Shown here one piece after another: positions 24,296-31,525 of a DNA stretch of 44,400 nt. The number at the start of each line of letters is the position of its first letter. The stretch's first letter is position 1. The notes beneath the pieces are model-generated. The model saw only the letters and a list, made by a program, of their open reading frames with translations. It did no database searches and was not told the DNA's origin. A program made the position numbers and the translations under genes. Source of the DNA: Nitrospirota bacterium (GTDB lineage: Bacteria; Nitrospirota; Nitrospiria; Nitrospirales; Nitrospiraceae); assembly GCA_016200355.1 (NCBI GenBank), contig JACQEY010000227.1, forward strand, positions 1 to 44,400, given 5' to 3'.

Positions 24296-25807
24296 ATGAA
24301 GATCATGCAGGTCACGGTACAGGTTGGGCGCGCGGAGACGGCACCCGTAGAGGTGTTGGTGCTGACGCTCTGTGAAGGAGAGGTATTGGCGAAAGAGGAT
24401 GCAGCTCTGCTCGATCGAGCCCTCGGGGGTTCGTTGCGCCAGCTGGTGCAGTCCAAGGAATTCGAAGGCAAGGCCAATGAAGTCTTGCTGTATCACACGC
24501 ACGGCACGGTGCCTGCGAAGCGGCTGCTGTTGGTCGGCTTGGGCAAAAAGCACGAGGTGACACTTGAGACGATCCGGCAAGCACTGGGCTCAGCCGCGAA
24601 GCGCGTTCGCCAGGCGAAGGTCGAGTCCTTTGCGGTGGCGCTGCCGACCGTGACGCCTAAGGGAATGACACCGCTCGATATGGCGCAAGCGATGGTTGAA
24701 GGGGCAATCCTGGGCAGTTATCAGTTCACCGTTTATCGGAGCGAGGCTGCTTCAGGGCACAATGTTGAAGGCATGAATATTCTCATTCCGAGGAAGGGTC
24801 AGTTGCGGCAGGTGACCGAAGGGATTCGGCGCGGCGTCGCCACGGCAGAGGCCACCGTCTTTGTCCGAGATCTCTGTAATCATCCCTCCAACGTCCTGAC
24901 TCCCGCCAAAGTCGCCGACGAAGCGAAGGCCATCGCCAAGGCTGAAAAGATCTCGATCAAGATTCTCGAACAGAACGAGATGCAGCGCTTGGGGATGGGT
25001 GCGCTGCTCGGCGTGGCGCGCGGAAGCCAGGAGCCGCCCAAGTTCATCATCCTTGAATACAACGGAGCTAAGAACAAAGACGCGCGTCCGGTCGTGCTGG
25101 TCGGGAAAACGATTACCTTCGATACGGGAGGGATCTCGTTGAAGCCTGCCGAGAATATGGAACACATGAAGGCCGATATGACCGGGGGAGCCGAAGTGCT
25201 GGCTTCGATCCGGGCAGCGGCCAGACTCAAGCTTCCGCTGCGTCTCATCAGTATCCTGCCCGTGGCGGAAAACATGCCAGGTGGCCGGGCGATGAAGCCG
25301 GGCGATATCGTAACAACGCTGTCGGGAAAGACCGTCGAAGTGCAGAACACGGATGCGGAGGGCCGGCTCATCCTGGCCGACGGCCTCGCCTATGCGATGC
25401 GTTATAAGCCGGCGGCCTTGATCGACATTGCGACGCTCACGGGGGCTTGCGTCGTGGCACTCGGCCAATTTGCGATCGGGATGTTCGGCACCGACCAGGC
25501 GCTCAAAGAACGGGTCAGGAGGTCGGGACAGAAAGCCGGCGAGCGAGTGTGGGAGATGCCCTTGTGGGAGGAATATTTCGAACAGCTCAAGAGTGATGTC
25601 GCCGATATGCGCAACATCGGTGGCCGTGGCGGCGGCATGATCACCGCGGCGCTCTTTCTGAGCAAGTTCGTGGGGGACTGCCCGTGGGTGCATCTCGATA
25701 TTGCCAGTACGGATTGGAGCGAGCGAGAACGAGCCTACATTCCCAAGGGTCCCACCGCGATTGGAACTAGATTATTGATTCAGTATCTGATCGACCGAAG
25801 CTTGTAA
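24296..25807 (+). CDS. pepA: Leucyl aminopeptidase (M17)
   Basis: This 503-residue cytosolic aminopeptidase belongs to the M17 family. The C-terminal catalytic domain shows VGKTITFDTGGISLKP with metal-binding Lys and Asp, MKADMTGGAEVL and the signature NTDAEGRLILADGL. The N-terminal domain (1-170) is the macro-like regulatory domain. An AAGGAG ribosome site sits 9 nt before ATG 24296. In some bacteria PepA also binds DNA in Xer recombination; nothing here shows that role. Confidence 0.96.
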   Translation: MKIMQVTVQVGRAETAPVEVLVLTLCEGEVLAKEDAALLDRALGGSLRQLVQSKEFEGKANEVLLYHTHGTVPAKRLLLVGLGKKHEVTLETIRQALGSAAKRVRQAKVESFAVALPTVTPKGMTPLDMAQAMVEGAILGSYQFTVYRSEAASGHNVEGMNILIPRKGQLRQVTEGIRRGVATAEATVFVRDLCNHPSNVLTPAKVADEAKAIAKAEKISIKILEQNEMQRLGMGALLGVARGSQEPPKFIILEYNGAKNKDARPVVLVGKTITFDTGGISLKPAENMEHMKADMTGGAEVLASIRAAARLKLPLRLISILPVAENMPGGRAMKPGDIVTTLSGKTVEVQNTDAEGRLILADGLAYAMRYKPAALIDIATLTGACVVALGQFAIGMFGTDQALKERVRRSGQKAGERVWEMPLWEEYFEQLKSDVADMRNIGGRGGGMITAALFLSKFVGDCPWVHLDIASTDWSERERAYIPKGPTAIGTRLLIQYLIDRSL

Positions 25808-25955
25808 CAGGTCAAGGCTGAGGTTGAGGCTTAGGCTGAAATGACATGCAGCCTATTTTTTACCCCGGCTCGAGCCCTAGCAGCATGCGGAAAAGCTCAG
25901 TGTTGCACGACGCGCTGCCATGATAATACGTATGGCAATAGCACCTGAATAGTCG

Positions 25956-26126
25956 GCAGGATGCTCAAAAAGGCCAGACTTCTCACCCGCCCAACCCCGG
26001 CGCGCCAAGACGCGCCGTTCCGCGGGCAAGGCCGCAGCGAGTGAAGACCGGAGGCGTACCCTCTGGGGTACGTTGAGGATCTGAACGATGCGAGAACGCC
26101 GCTGGCGGCCTTTTTCAGCATCCTGC
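25956..26126. repeat. MITE-like element P3 with 20-bp terminal repeats
   Basis: The ends are GCAGGATGCTCAAAAAGGCC and, inverted, GCAGGATGCTGAAAAAGGCC (19 of 20 match). Inside is the core CGTACCCTCTGGGGTACG hairpin (26057 region) and a GGCGCGCC-rich arm. It lies directly upstream of nagZ and separates it from pepA. A spurious peptide reading, RSRIVQ.L.VPQRVR, recurs in P4. The remainder of 25808-25955 is gene-free. Confidence 0.75.
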
Positions 26127-26140
26127 ACTAAAAGGATTTC

Positions 26141-27229
26141 ATGACTTCGCGCGACAAGATCGGACAACTCTTCATGGTCGGATTTCTGGGCACGTCCGTG
26201 ACGCCCGATCTGGTCTCATTCATCAAAGAGTACAAGCCGGGCGGTGTCATTCTGTTCTCGCGAAATCTAGAATCTGTCGAACAGATGGTCCACCTGACCA
26301 ACGACCTGCAAGCCTGCAGCCCCCATTCGCCGCTATTGATCTCGATCGATCAGGAAGGTGGTCGGGTCTCCCGTCTTCCGAAGGGCTTTACGATTTTCCC
26401 TCCCTGCGACCTGTTGGGCCGCTGCGGGTCAACCGAATTGGCCTACGCGGCTGCGGCTACCATTGCCAAAGAGCTGCGGGCAGTGGGCGTGAACATGAAT
26501 ATGGCTCCGGTACTCGACGTCAATAGTAATCCGGACAATCCCGTCATCGGCGATCGGGCATTCGGCACGACGCCGGATGTGGTCTGTGAATTGGGGATGG
26601 CTACGGCGGCGGGACTGCAAGGCAACAAGGTCGTGGCCTGTGGAAAACATTTTCCCGGTCACGGGGATACGAATGCCGACTCCCACAAGGAACTTCCGGT
26701 GGTCGAGGCGTCACGGGAGCGATTGGAGACCGTCGAGTTTCCCCCGTTTCGCCGTGCGGTTGAGCAGGGTGTCGCGTCGATGATGACCGCGCATGTGCTC
26801 TACCGGGCTCTCGATCCCGAATTTCCGGCCACGCTCTCGCCGGCGATCATCACGAAGTTCCTCCGCCAGGAGTTGCGATACGACGGCGTGGTGTTGACGG
26901 ACGATTTAGAGATGCACGCAATCGTCGACCATTACGGCGTGGAAGACGCTGCGGTTCGCGCAGTGCTGGCAGGATGCGACGTCTTATTGATTTGTCAAGA
27001 TCGGGATCGGGAAGTCGCCGCCTTCGGGGCCGTGGAGCAGGCAGTGGCGTCAGGCACAATTTCACCCGAACGGTTGGACCTGTCGGTTGCTCGAATCGCC
27101 CGTCTCAAAGACCGGTTTATAGTGCCCTATAGGCCGGTAACGATCTCCGACGCGATGCTCATTGCAGGATGCCAAACCCATCAATCGTTACTGCACTCGA
27201 TCGAACAGGTTCGGGCGCGTTTCTCGTGA
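26141..27229 (+). CDS. nagZ: Beta-N-acetylhexosaminidase (GH3)
   Basis: The protein has 362 residues and no signal peptide, which fits the cytoplasmic cell-wall recycling enzyme that removes GlcNAc from anhydro-muropeptides. Family blocks are IGQLFMVGF, ISIDQEGGRVSRLP, NMNMAPVLDVNSNPDNPVIG, the catalytic loop KHFPGHGDTNADSHKELPVV and the nucleophile region VVLTDDLEM. It starts at ATG 26141 after AAAAGGA. Its stop codon TGA is part of a 19-mer word repeat shared with 22587-22605. Confidence 0.93.
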   Translation: MTSRDKIGQLFMVGFLGTSVTPDLVSFIKEYKPGGVILFSRNLESVEQMVHLTNDLQACSPHSPLLISIDQEGGRVSRLPKGFTIFPPCDLLGRCGSTELAYAAAATIAKELRAVGVNMNMAPVLDVNSNPDNPVIGDRAFGTTPDVVCELGMATAAGLQGNKVVACGKHFPGHGDTNADSHKELPVVEASRERLETVEFPPFRRAVEQGVASMMTAHVLYRALDPEFPATLSPAIITKFLRQELRYDGVVLTDDLEMHAIVDHYGVEDAAVRAVLAGCDVLLICQDRDREVAAFGAVEQAVASGTISPERLDLSVARIARLKDRFIVPYRPVTISDAMLIAGCQTHQSLLHSIEQVRARFS

Positions 27230-27249
27230 AGCGTCGTTCGTGAAGCGCT
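27223..27249. repeat. Half copy of the GTGAAGCGT word repeat
   Basis: CTCGTGAAGCGTCGTTCGT (27223-27241) is identical to 22587-22605 and continues as GAAGCG. It supplies the last codons and stop of nagZ. Confidence 0.7.
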
Positions 27250-27259
27250 AGGATCGGGT

Positions 27260-27332
27260 AGTCTATCTGGTTTATTTGGTCTGTTTCGTTTGTTTGGTTG
27301 GACCAGACAGACCAGATGAACCAGATCAACCC
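27260..27332. repeat. Pentamer-type intergenic hairpin, copy 6 (R6)
   Basis: The left arm is CTATCTGGTTTATTTGGTCT, the centre GGTTGGACC near 27300 and the right arm AGACAGACCAGATGAACCAG. It lies between nagZ and the carbonic-anhydrase-like gene on the same strand. Confidence 0.75.
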
Positions 27333-27401
27333 TTATCCGTCTCGCTCGGCTATCCACTTCCCCCTTGCAGGTTGTTGGCCGATTCTCCTACAGTGCACTG
27401 C

Positions 27402-27941
27402 ATGATCCGCACATTCCAAGGTGTCAAACCTACCATTCCCGCGTCCTGTTTTATCGAAGAGACCGGCGTCGTCATCGGCGATGTCGTGCTCGGCGAGCAT
27501 TGCAGCGTCTGGTTCCATGCTGTCGTTCGTGGAGACGTGCACTATATCAGGATCGGTGACCGAACTAACGTACAGGATCTCTGTGTGCTCCATGTCACCC
27601 ACGATATCCACCCGCTGGTCATCGGCAACGAGGTGACCATCGGCCACTCGGCGATACTCCACGGCTGCACGATAAAGGATCGTGTACTGATTGGGATGGG
27701 GGCCATTGTGATGGATGGAGCTGTGATCGGAGAGGATTCGGTGGTGGGGGCCGGTGCGCTGGTGGTGGAAGGCATGATTGTGCCGCCAAAGAGTGTGATC
27801 CACGGATCACCAGGCCGTGTTCGGCGCGCAACGTCAGAAGCTGAACTCGCGTGGATTAAGGAGTCGGCGGAGAACTACGTGAAATACGCAGGCCAGTATT
27901 TAGACAATACCTCAAAAGCTAAACCAGGCTTCCAAGTCTAG
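27402..27941 (+). CDS. Gamma-carbonic-anhydrase-like hexapeptide-repeat protein
   Basis: The protein has 179 residues and a left-handed beta-helix made of hexapeptide repeats (VVIGDVVLGEHCSVWFHAVV and following). Metal-ligand His residues typical of the gamma-CA/YrdA group are present in HVTHD and GHSAILHGC. The C-terminus ends in a helix (AELAWIKESAENYVKYA). Zinc- or iron-dependent carbonic anhydrase activity is possible, but many members are inactive. ATG 27402 is chosen because the longer reading begins inside repeat R6. Its TAG stop is half of a 13-bp palindrome shared with the convergent gene. Confidence 0.88.
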   Translation: MIRTFQGVKPTIPASCFIEETGVVIGDVVLGEHCSVWFHAVVRGDVHYIRIGDRTNVQDLCVLHVTHDIHPLVIGNEVTIGHSAILHGCTIKDRVLIGMGAIVMDGAVIGEDSVVGAGALVVEGMIVPPKSVIHGSPGRVRRATSEAELAWIKESAENYVKYAGQYLDNTSKAKPGFQV

Positions 27942-27951
27942 CATCCTGCTA
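27939..27951. repeat. TAGCATCCTGCTA palindrome providing two stop codons
   Basis: The outer triplets are the TAG stop of the plus-strand gene (27939-27941) and of the minus-strand gene (27951-27949). The sequence matches the end of the P3-type elements (AGCATCCTGC). Confidence 0.7.
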
Positions 27952-28656
27952 ATCTCTCTTGCCGATTTGAATGAAACAGATCGGATCTCCCACCAGCGCC
28001 GTCGGATAGTAGCGTTTCCCAACCAAGTAGGGCACTCTATGCCGGTGACACCATTCTGCAATCCATATGACTTCTTCTGTGGTGGTCGTGACGAGGCCAG
28101 GCCTTGCGAGCTTTCCCATGCAACGCGCAACCAACGTGCGCACGATGCGGCGCTCCTTCTCGAATTTCAGGGGGTCAAGGGTAAGAGGATTGCTTCGTCC
28201 ATAGGACAGAGGCGACAGATGCGGGAACCGCTCAGGATCGTTCAATACGCTAACCATCCAGAGATGGTCGAATCGGCCCTTCACCCTGGCCGCATCAATT
28301 GCGTGGAACGTGACGGGAATCGAATGACAGGCCTGGTTGAGGGCTGAGACTTCGGCTCTCCTAAGATTATAGGATTCCGCCGTCCGACCCAGTTCTACCG
28401 TTTCCATTATCAATGCGGGAAGTTCCGCCACCCCGGCGCCGACGTAGAGACTGCGCCCGCCTCGTCTTAGTTTTCGCCTCAACGCCACGGCGACCAGACT
28501 TCCGAGACGGTTGCAGAGCCCCCGCTTCGCTCGCCAGAACTCAGCGCCGCCTTCATAACAGTAGACTGGTCCCAGTGTGCCATAGTCGAGACGGCTATAG
28601 ACCTCGTTCACCAGACGGCGGGTCACGAGAGCCAGCTTCGTGCAACTCGTCTTCAT
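27949..28656 (-). CDS. Unknown protein, possible Rossmann/methyltransferase-like fold
   Basis: The protein has 235 residues and no signal peptide. I do not recognise the family. The segment SLYVGAGVAELPALIMETVE could be a nucleotide- or SAM-binding loop, followed by strand-like YNLRRAEVSALN and FHAIDAARVKGRFDHLWMVSVLND, the order seen in class I methyltransferases. The C-terminus (VTTTTEEVIWIAEWCHRHRV) has another possible strand-helix pair. ATG 28656 overlaps the M28 peptidase stop by ATGA, so the two are translationally coupled. It is the last gene of the trmFO-xerC-argB-peptidase run. The function is not assigned. Confidence 0.7.
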   Translation of the reverse strand: MKTSCTKLALVTRRLVNEVYSRLDYGTLGPVYCYEGGAEFWRAKRGLCNRLGSLVAVALRRKLRRGGRSLYVGAGVAELPALIMETVELGRTAESYNLRRAEVSALNQACHSIPVTFHAIDAARVKGRFDHLWMVSVLNDPERFPHLSPLSYGRSNPLTLDPLKFEKERRIVRTLVARCMGKLARPGLVTTTTEEVIWIAEWCHRHRVPYLVGKRYYPTALVGDPICFIQIGKRD

Positions 28657-29528
28657 GGTCGTACTCCGGCTATCTGAATCGCAGTTGCGGTCACCATCGC
28701 TGCCACGTCGGAAAGAAATTCGAGATTCAGTGTGGCCACGGTATCGGTCGCACGATGGTAATGCGGATTCCGGAAGTTCGCCGTATCGGTCAATACTACG
28801 GCTGGATAGCCTGCGTCCCAGAACGAAGCATGATCGCTACGACGGGTATGGGGCATGGCCTCACCTCGGCCAGGCACCACCAAAGACAGGGGCTTAAGCC
28901 GGGCTGCCTGCCGCCGGGCCTCCTGTTCAAGCTGGAGCACTAAAGATCGGGATGACTCGTTGCCCACAATGGCGAGAAAGTCTCCCTGGGTCGGCACCGC
29001 GATAGGTACACTCGGCGGGGCTTGCTGCGTGCCTGCTTCGCTCCTGGCGAACCCGACACATTCCAGGATAATCGCACCGGCCAATTCGCGGCGTTCAGCG
29101 TTCAAGCGGGACACGAACGCCTGACTCCCCAGTCGATCCTGCTCTTCGAGACAGAATGCCACGAGCCAGATGGGTCGCGCGAGAGATCGCGCGCGGAGGC
29201 GTGCCGCCACTTCGAGGAGAACCACCAGCCCGCTCGCGTTGTCGTCCGCGCCCGGCGAACCGGACACAGTGTCGTAGTGGGCTCCGATCAGGAGCGGAGG
29301 CAACTCCCCTCCTCGGCCTGGCTTGTCCGGATACTTGATCGCCACCACATTGCGATAGATCTTGTCCCACGCACTCACAAGCTGGCCGTCTATAACCCAG
29401 CCAGACTTGGCAAACTGCGTCGCCAGATAGTGCGCCGTCTTCTGAAGGGCGCGAGGGCTTGTCTCAGGATGGCGTTCGCCGACGAGGGCCTCAAGCTGAC
29501 GGGTGATTCGCAGGCGGTGAGTTACCAC
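28653..29528 (-). CDS. M28-family zinc aminopeptidase-like protein
   Basis: The protein has 291 residues. Zinc-peptidase motifs are GAHYDTVSGSPGADDNASG (first His and bridging Asp), LEEQDRLGS (catalytic Glu pair) and the late HYHRATDTV (last His). The HASFWDAGYPAVVLTDTANF block is typical of M28. There is no signal peptide in the frame from GTG 29528 and no clear ribosome site, so the true start could differ. It lies 23 bp after argB and overlaps the next gene by 4 nt. The substrate is unknown; family members remove N-terminal residues. Confidence 0.85.
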   Translation of the reverse strand: MVTHRLRITRQLEALVGERHPETSPRALQKTAHYLATQFAKSGWVIDGQLVSAWDKIYRNVVAIKYPDKPGRGGELPPLLIGAHYDTVSGSPGADDNASGLVVLLEVAARLRARSLARPIWLVAFCLEEQDRLGSQAFVSRLNAERRELAGAIILECVGFARSEAGTQQAPPSVPIAVPTQGDFLAIVGNESSRSLVLQLEQEARRQAARLKPLSLVVPGRGEAMPHTRRSDHASFWDAGYPAVVLTDTANFRNPHYHRATDTVATLNLEFLSDVAAMVTATAIQIAGVRP

Positions 29529-29551
29529 AAAAAATTGACCGGATGAACCGA

Positions 29552-30448
29552 CTACGCGGTGATCTCGGTCCCGATACCTTTACGCGTGAACACTTCGAGA
29601 AGTATGGCATGAGGCATTCGACCGTCGATGATATGGGCTTTACCGACACCGCCGCCAAGTGCATCCAAACAGGCATGGACCTTGGGCAACATCCCTTCGC
29701 CGATCGTGCCCTTCTTCACCATCCGCTGCACGTCTTTCCGTGAGACCGTCGAGAGATGGCGCCCGCTCGCATCGCGAATGCCTTTCACATCGGTCATCAT
29801 CACCAGCTTTTCCGCACCCAGCGCAGCGGCCATCGCCCCCGCTACCAGATCGGCGTTGATATTGTATGTATTCCCTTCCCGGTTGGTGCCGATCGGGGCA
29901 ATGACGGGAATGTAATGATCCTGCTGAAGTTTCCGCACCAACGTGGGATCGATAGACTGGACCTCTCCGACCAAGCCGAAATCCTCGTCCCCTTCGCCGT
30001 CATCGAGATCCTTTTCCAAACTGGCCGCCCAGGCTTTAGTCGTGAGCGGCCGAGAGAGCATGAGCCCGCCGTCCTTTCCACTCAGGCCAACTGCAAGGCC
30101 GCCATGACGACTCAAGAGATCGACGATTTCCATGTTGATCTTGCCGGCCAACACCATCTCCACAATTTCCATCGTGGCCTCGTCTGTGACCCGGACTCCA
30201 TGGCGAAATTTGGCTTCGATACCCAAACGCTGGAGCATCTTGTCGATCTGTGGCCCCCCACCATGCACGATGACTGGGTTGAGGCCCACATATTTCAGAA
30301 GCACGACATCCTGGGCGAACTTCTCTTTCAACGGCGCATCGCTCATCGCATGGCCGCCATATTTGATGACTATCGTCTTGCCCTTGAACGTGCGGATATA
30401 GGGCAAGGCTTCGATCAGGACGTTGGCTTTCTTAATCAGTCTGTTCAT
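29552..30448 (-). CDS. argB: Acetylglutamate kinase
   Basis: The protein has 298 residues. It phosphorylates N-acetylglutamate, the second step of arginine synthesis. Conserved elements are the ATP-binding IVIKYGGHAM, substrate-site PVIVHGGGPQIDKML, VGLSGKDGGLM, and the C-terminal IDGRMPHAILLEVFT. ATG 30448 is preceded by GGGAG at 8 nt; the open frame extends further upstream but only through repeat-like sequence. An N-terminal helix (NRLIKKANVLIEALPYI), as in arginine-inhibited hexameric forms, suggests feedback control, by inference. Confidence 0.95.
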   Translation of the reverse strand: MNRLIKKANVLIEALPYIRTFKGKTIVIKYGGHAMSDAPLKEKFAQDVVLLKYVGLNPVIVHGGGPQIDKMLQRLGIEAKFRHGVRVTDEATMEIVEMVLAGKINMEIVDLLSRHGGLAVGLSGKDGGLMLSRPLTTKAWAASLEKDLDDGEGDEDFGLVGEVQSIDPTLVRKLQQDHYIPVIAPIGTNREGNTYNINADLVAGAMAAALGAEKLVMMTDVKGIRDASGRHLSTVSRKDVQRMVKKGTIGEGMLPKVHACLDALGGGVGKAHIIDGRMPHAILLEVFTRKGIGTEITA

Positions 30449-30500
30449 ATCCAGGCTCCCATGGCTAAAAAAGCGCGAAAAGCGGGACGGGCGAGGTGGG

Positions 30501-30528
30501 CTGAAGACTGAAGGCCGAAGGCTGAAGT
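30501..30528. repeat. CTGAAGG-type 7-nt tandem repeat (W5)
   Basis: Four consecutive heptamers, CTGAAGA, CTGAAGG, CCGAAGG and CTGAAGT, lie in the xerC-argB gap. They have the same unit length as the repeat inside xerC. Confidence 0.7.
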
Positions 30529-30586
30529 GTCCGGAACTTCGAATCTCGCCTGACACAGAGGGTCGTCGGCAACCGTATGATGACGA

Positions 30587-31525
30587 TCATGGCTTATCGT
30601 CCTTCGTGACACGCAAGCCGGTCGGACGACCGGCTCGTGGATGCGCCTTATCATAGACGGCCAGGAGCTGGTCCGTGGCTAGATGTGTATACTTCTGTGT
30701 CGTACTCAGTGAAACATGCCCAAGCATCTCTTGAATCGACCGCAGGTCGGCACCTTCATCAAGGAGATGGGTGGCAAAGGAGTGCCGCAACGTATGGGGA
30801 CTCACGGAACCACCGGCAAGCCGGCTCGAATAGTGGGCCACGATGCGAGCCACGCTCCGAGTCGTTAACCGTCCCCCTCTATGATTCAAAAAGATGGGAG
30901 CTGATGGCTGATGGCTGATGGCTGATGGCATCAATGAAGCACGATAGTTGTGGATTGCCTTGAGTGCCACCACTCCGATCGGCACGATGCGCTCCTTCCG
31001 GCCTTTTCCTCGCAGATGGAGCAGCCCCTCGGACGCACGGAGATCGTCGAGATTGATCCCCACGAGTTCACTCACGCGAGCCCCGGTCGAATAGAGCGTC
31101 TCCAGCAAGGCGCGGTCTCGGTGCGACCCTCCTGCCTGATCGGAAGGAAACTCCATGAGCGCTGCCGCGTCGTCCTTGGTCAAGACACGCGGAAGATGTT
31201 TCGGCTGTTTCGGCGTCCTAACAGCCTCGACAGGATTGAGGCCCACTCTGCTCTCTCGCTGCAGATAGCGATAGAAACTGCGGAGGGAGGCGAGCTTCCG
31301 GGCCATCGAGGTACTTTTCTCACGCTTACGGTCCAACCAGTAAAGATAGGCCCGAATGGACTCCGTTTGCACAGTAGTAGGATCGAGCGCGGGCACGCCG
31401 GGATGCTCCGCCTTCATGAACGTCTGAAACTGTCGGAGGTCCGAGGCATAGCTGCGCACTGTTTCATGCGACGCATGACGTTCCAGCTCAAGGAACGTCA
31501 TGAAAGCTCGAATTGCGTCATCCAT
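30587..31525 (-). CDS. xerC: Tyrosine recombinase (XerC/D-type)
   Basis: The protein has 312 residues: an N-terminal SAM-like core-binding domain (1-95) and a catalytic domain. All catalytic residues are visible: Arg in GARVSELVG, Lys in GKGRKER, HTLRHSFATHLL (HxxR), His in LGHVSLS and Tyr in TQKYTHL. It probably resolves chromosome dimers. The residues LMPSAISHQPSAPIF just after the NYRAS helix come from four tandem 7-nt repeats at 30901-30928 and add about seven residues relative to usual XerC proteins. The start lies 28 nt inside the trmFO 3' end. XerC versus XerD cannot be settled; only one is present here. Confidence 0.92.
   Translation of the reverse strand: MDDAIRAFMTFLELERHASHETVRSYASDLRQFQTFMKAEHPGVPALDPTTVQTESIRAYLYWLDRKREKSTSMARKLASLRSFYRYLQRESRVGLNPVEAVRTPKQPKHLPRVLTKDDAAALMEFPSDQAGGSHRDRALLETLYSTGARVSELVGINLDDLRASEGLLHLRGKGRKERIVPIGVVALKAIHNYRASLMPSAISHQPSAPIFLNHRGGRLTTRSVARIVAHYSSRLAGGSVSPHTLRHSFATHLLDEGADLRSIQEMLGHVSLSTTQKYTHLATDQLLAVYDKAHPRAGRPTGLRVTKDDKP
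30901..30928. repeat. Four perfect 7-nt tandem repeats inside xerC
   Basis: CTGATGG is repeated four times without mismatch (coding strand CCATCAG). Because seven is not a multiple of three, gain or loss of one unit would frameshift xerC upstream of its HxxR and Tyr residues. Three extra copies over one (21 nt) keep the frame, as seen. Confidence 0.9.

Noticed and set aside
24752-25693. Long minus-strand open frame of 313 codons within pepA
   Set aside because: It is antisense to a clearly conserved M17 aminopeptidase, and its translation is His/Arg/Asp-rich with no recognisable family or ribosome site.
25877-26167. Small frames in P3 and P4 sharing RSRIVQ.L.VPQRVR
   Set aside because: The similarity comes from the repeated DNA element; there is no ribosome site, and the frames extend into unrelated flanks.
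30897-30930. CRISPR-like short tandem repeats
   Set aside because: The units are 7 nt without spacers and lie in a coding region; no 24-40 nt repeat with unique spacers exists in the window.
30587-31525. Tyrosine recombinase as a prophage or island integrase
   Set aside because: It is operonic with trmFO, has XerC-like length and motifs, and no attachment-site duplication or phage genes lie nearby.
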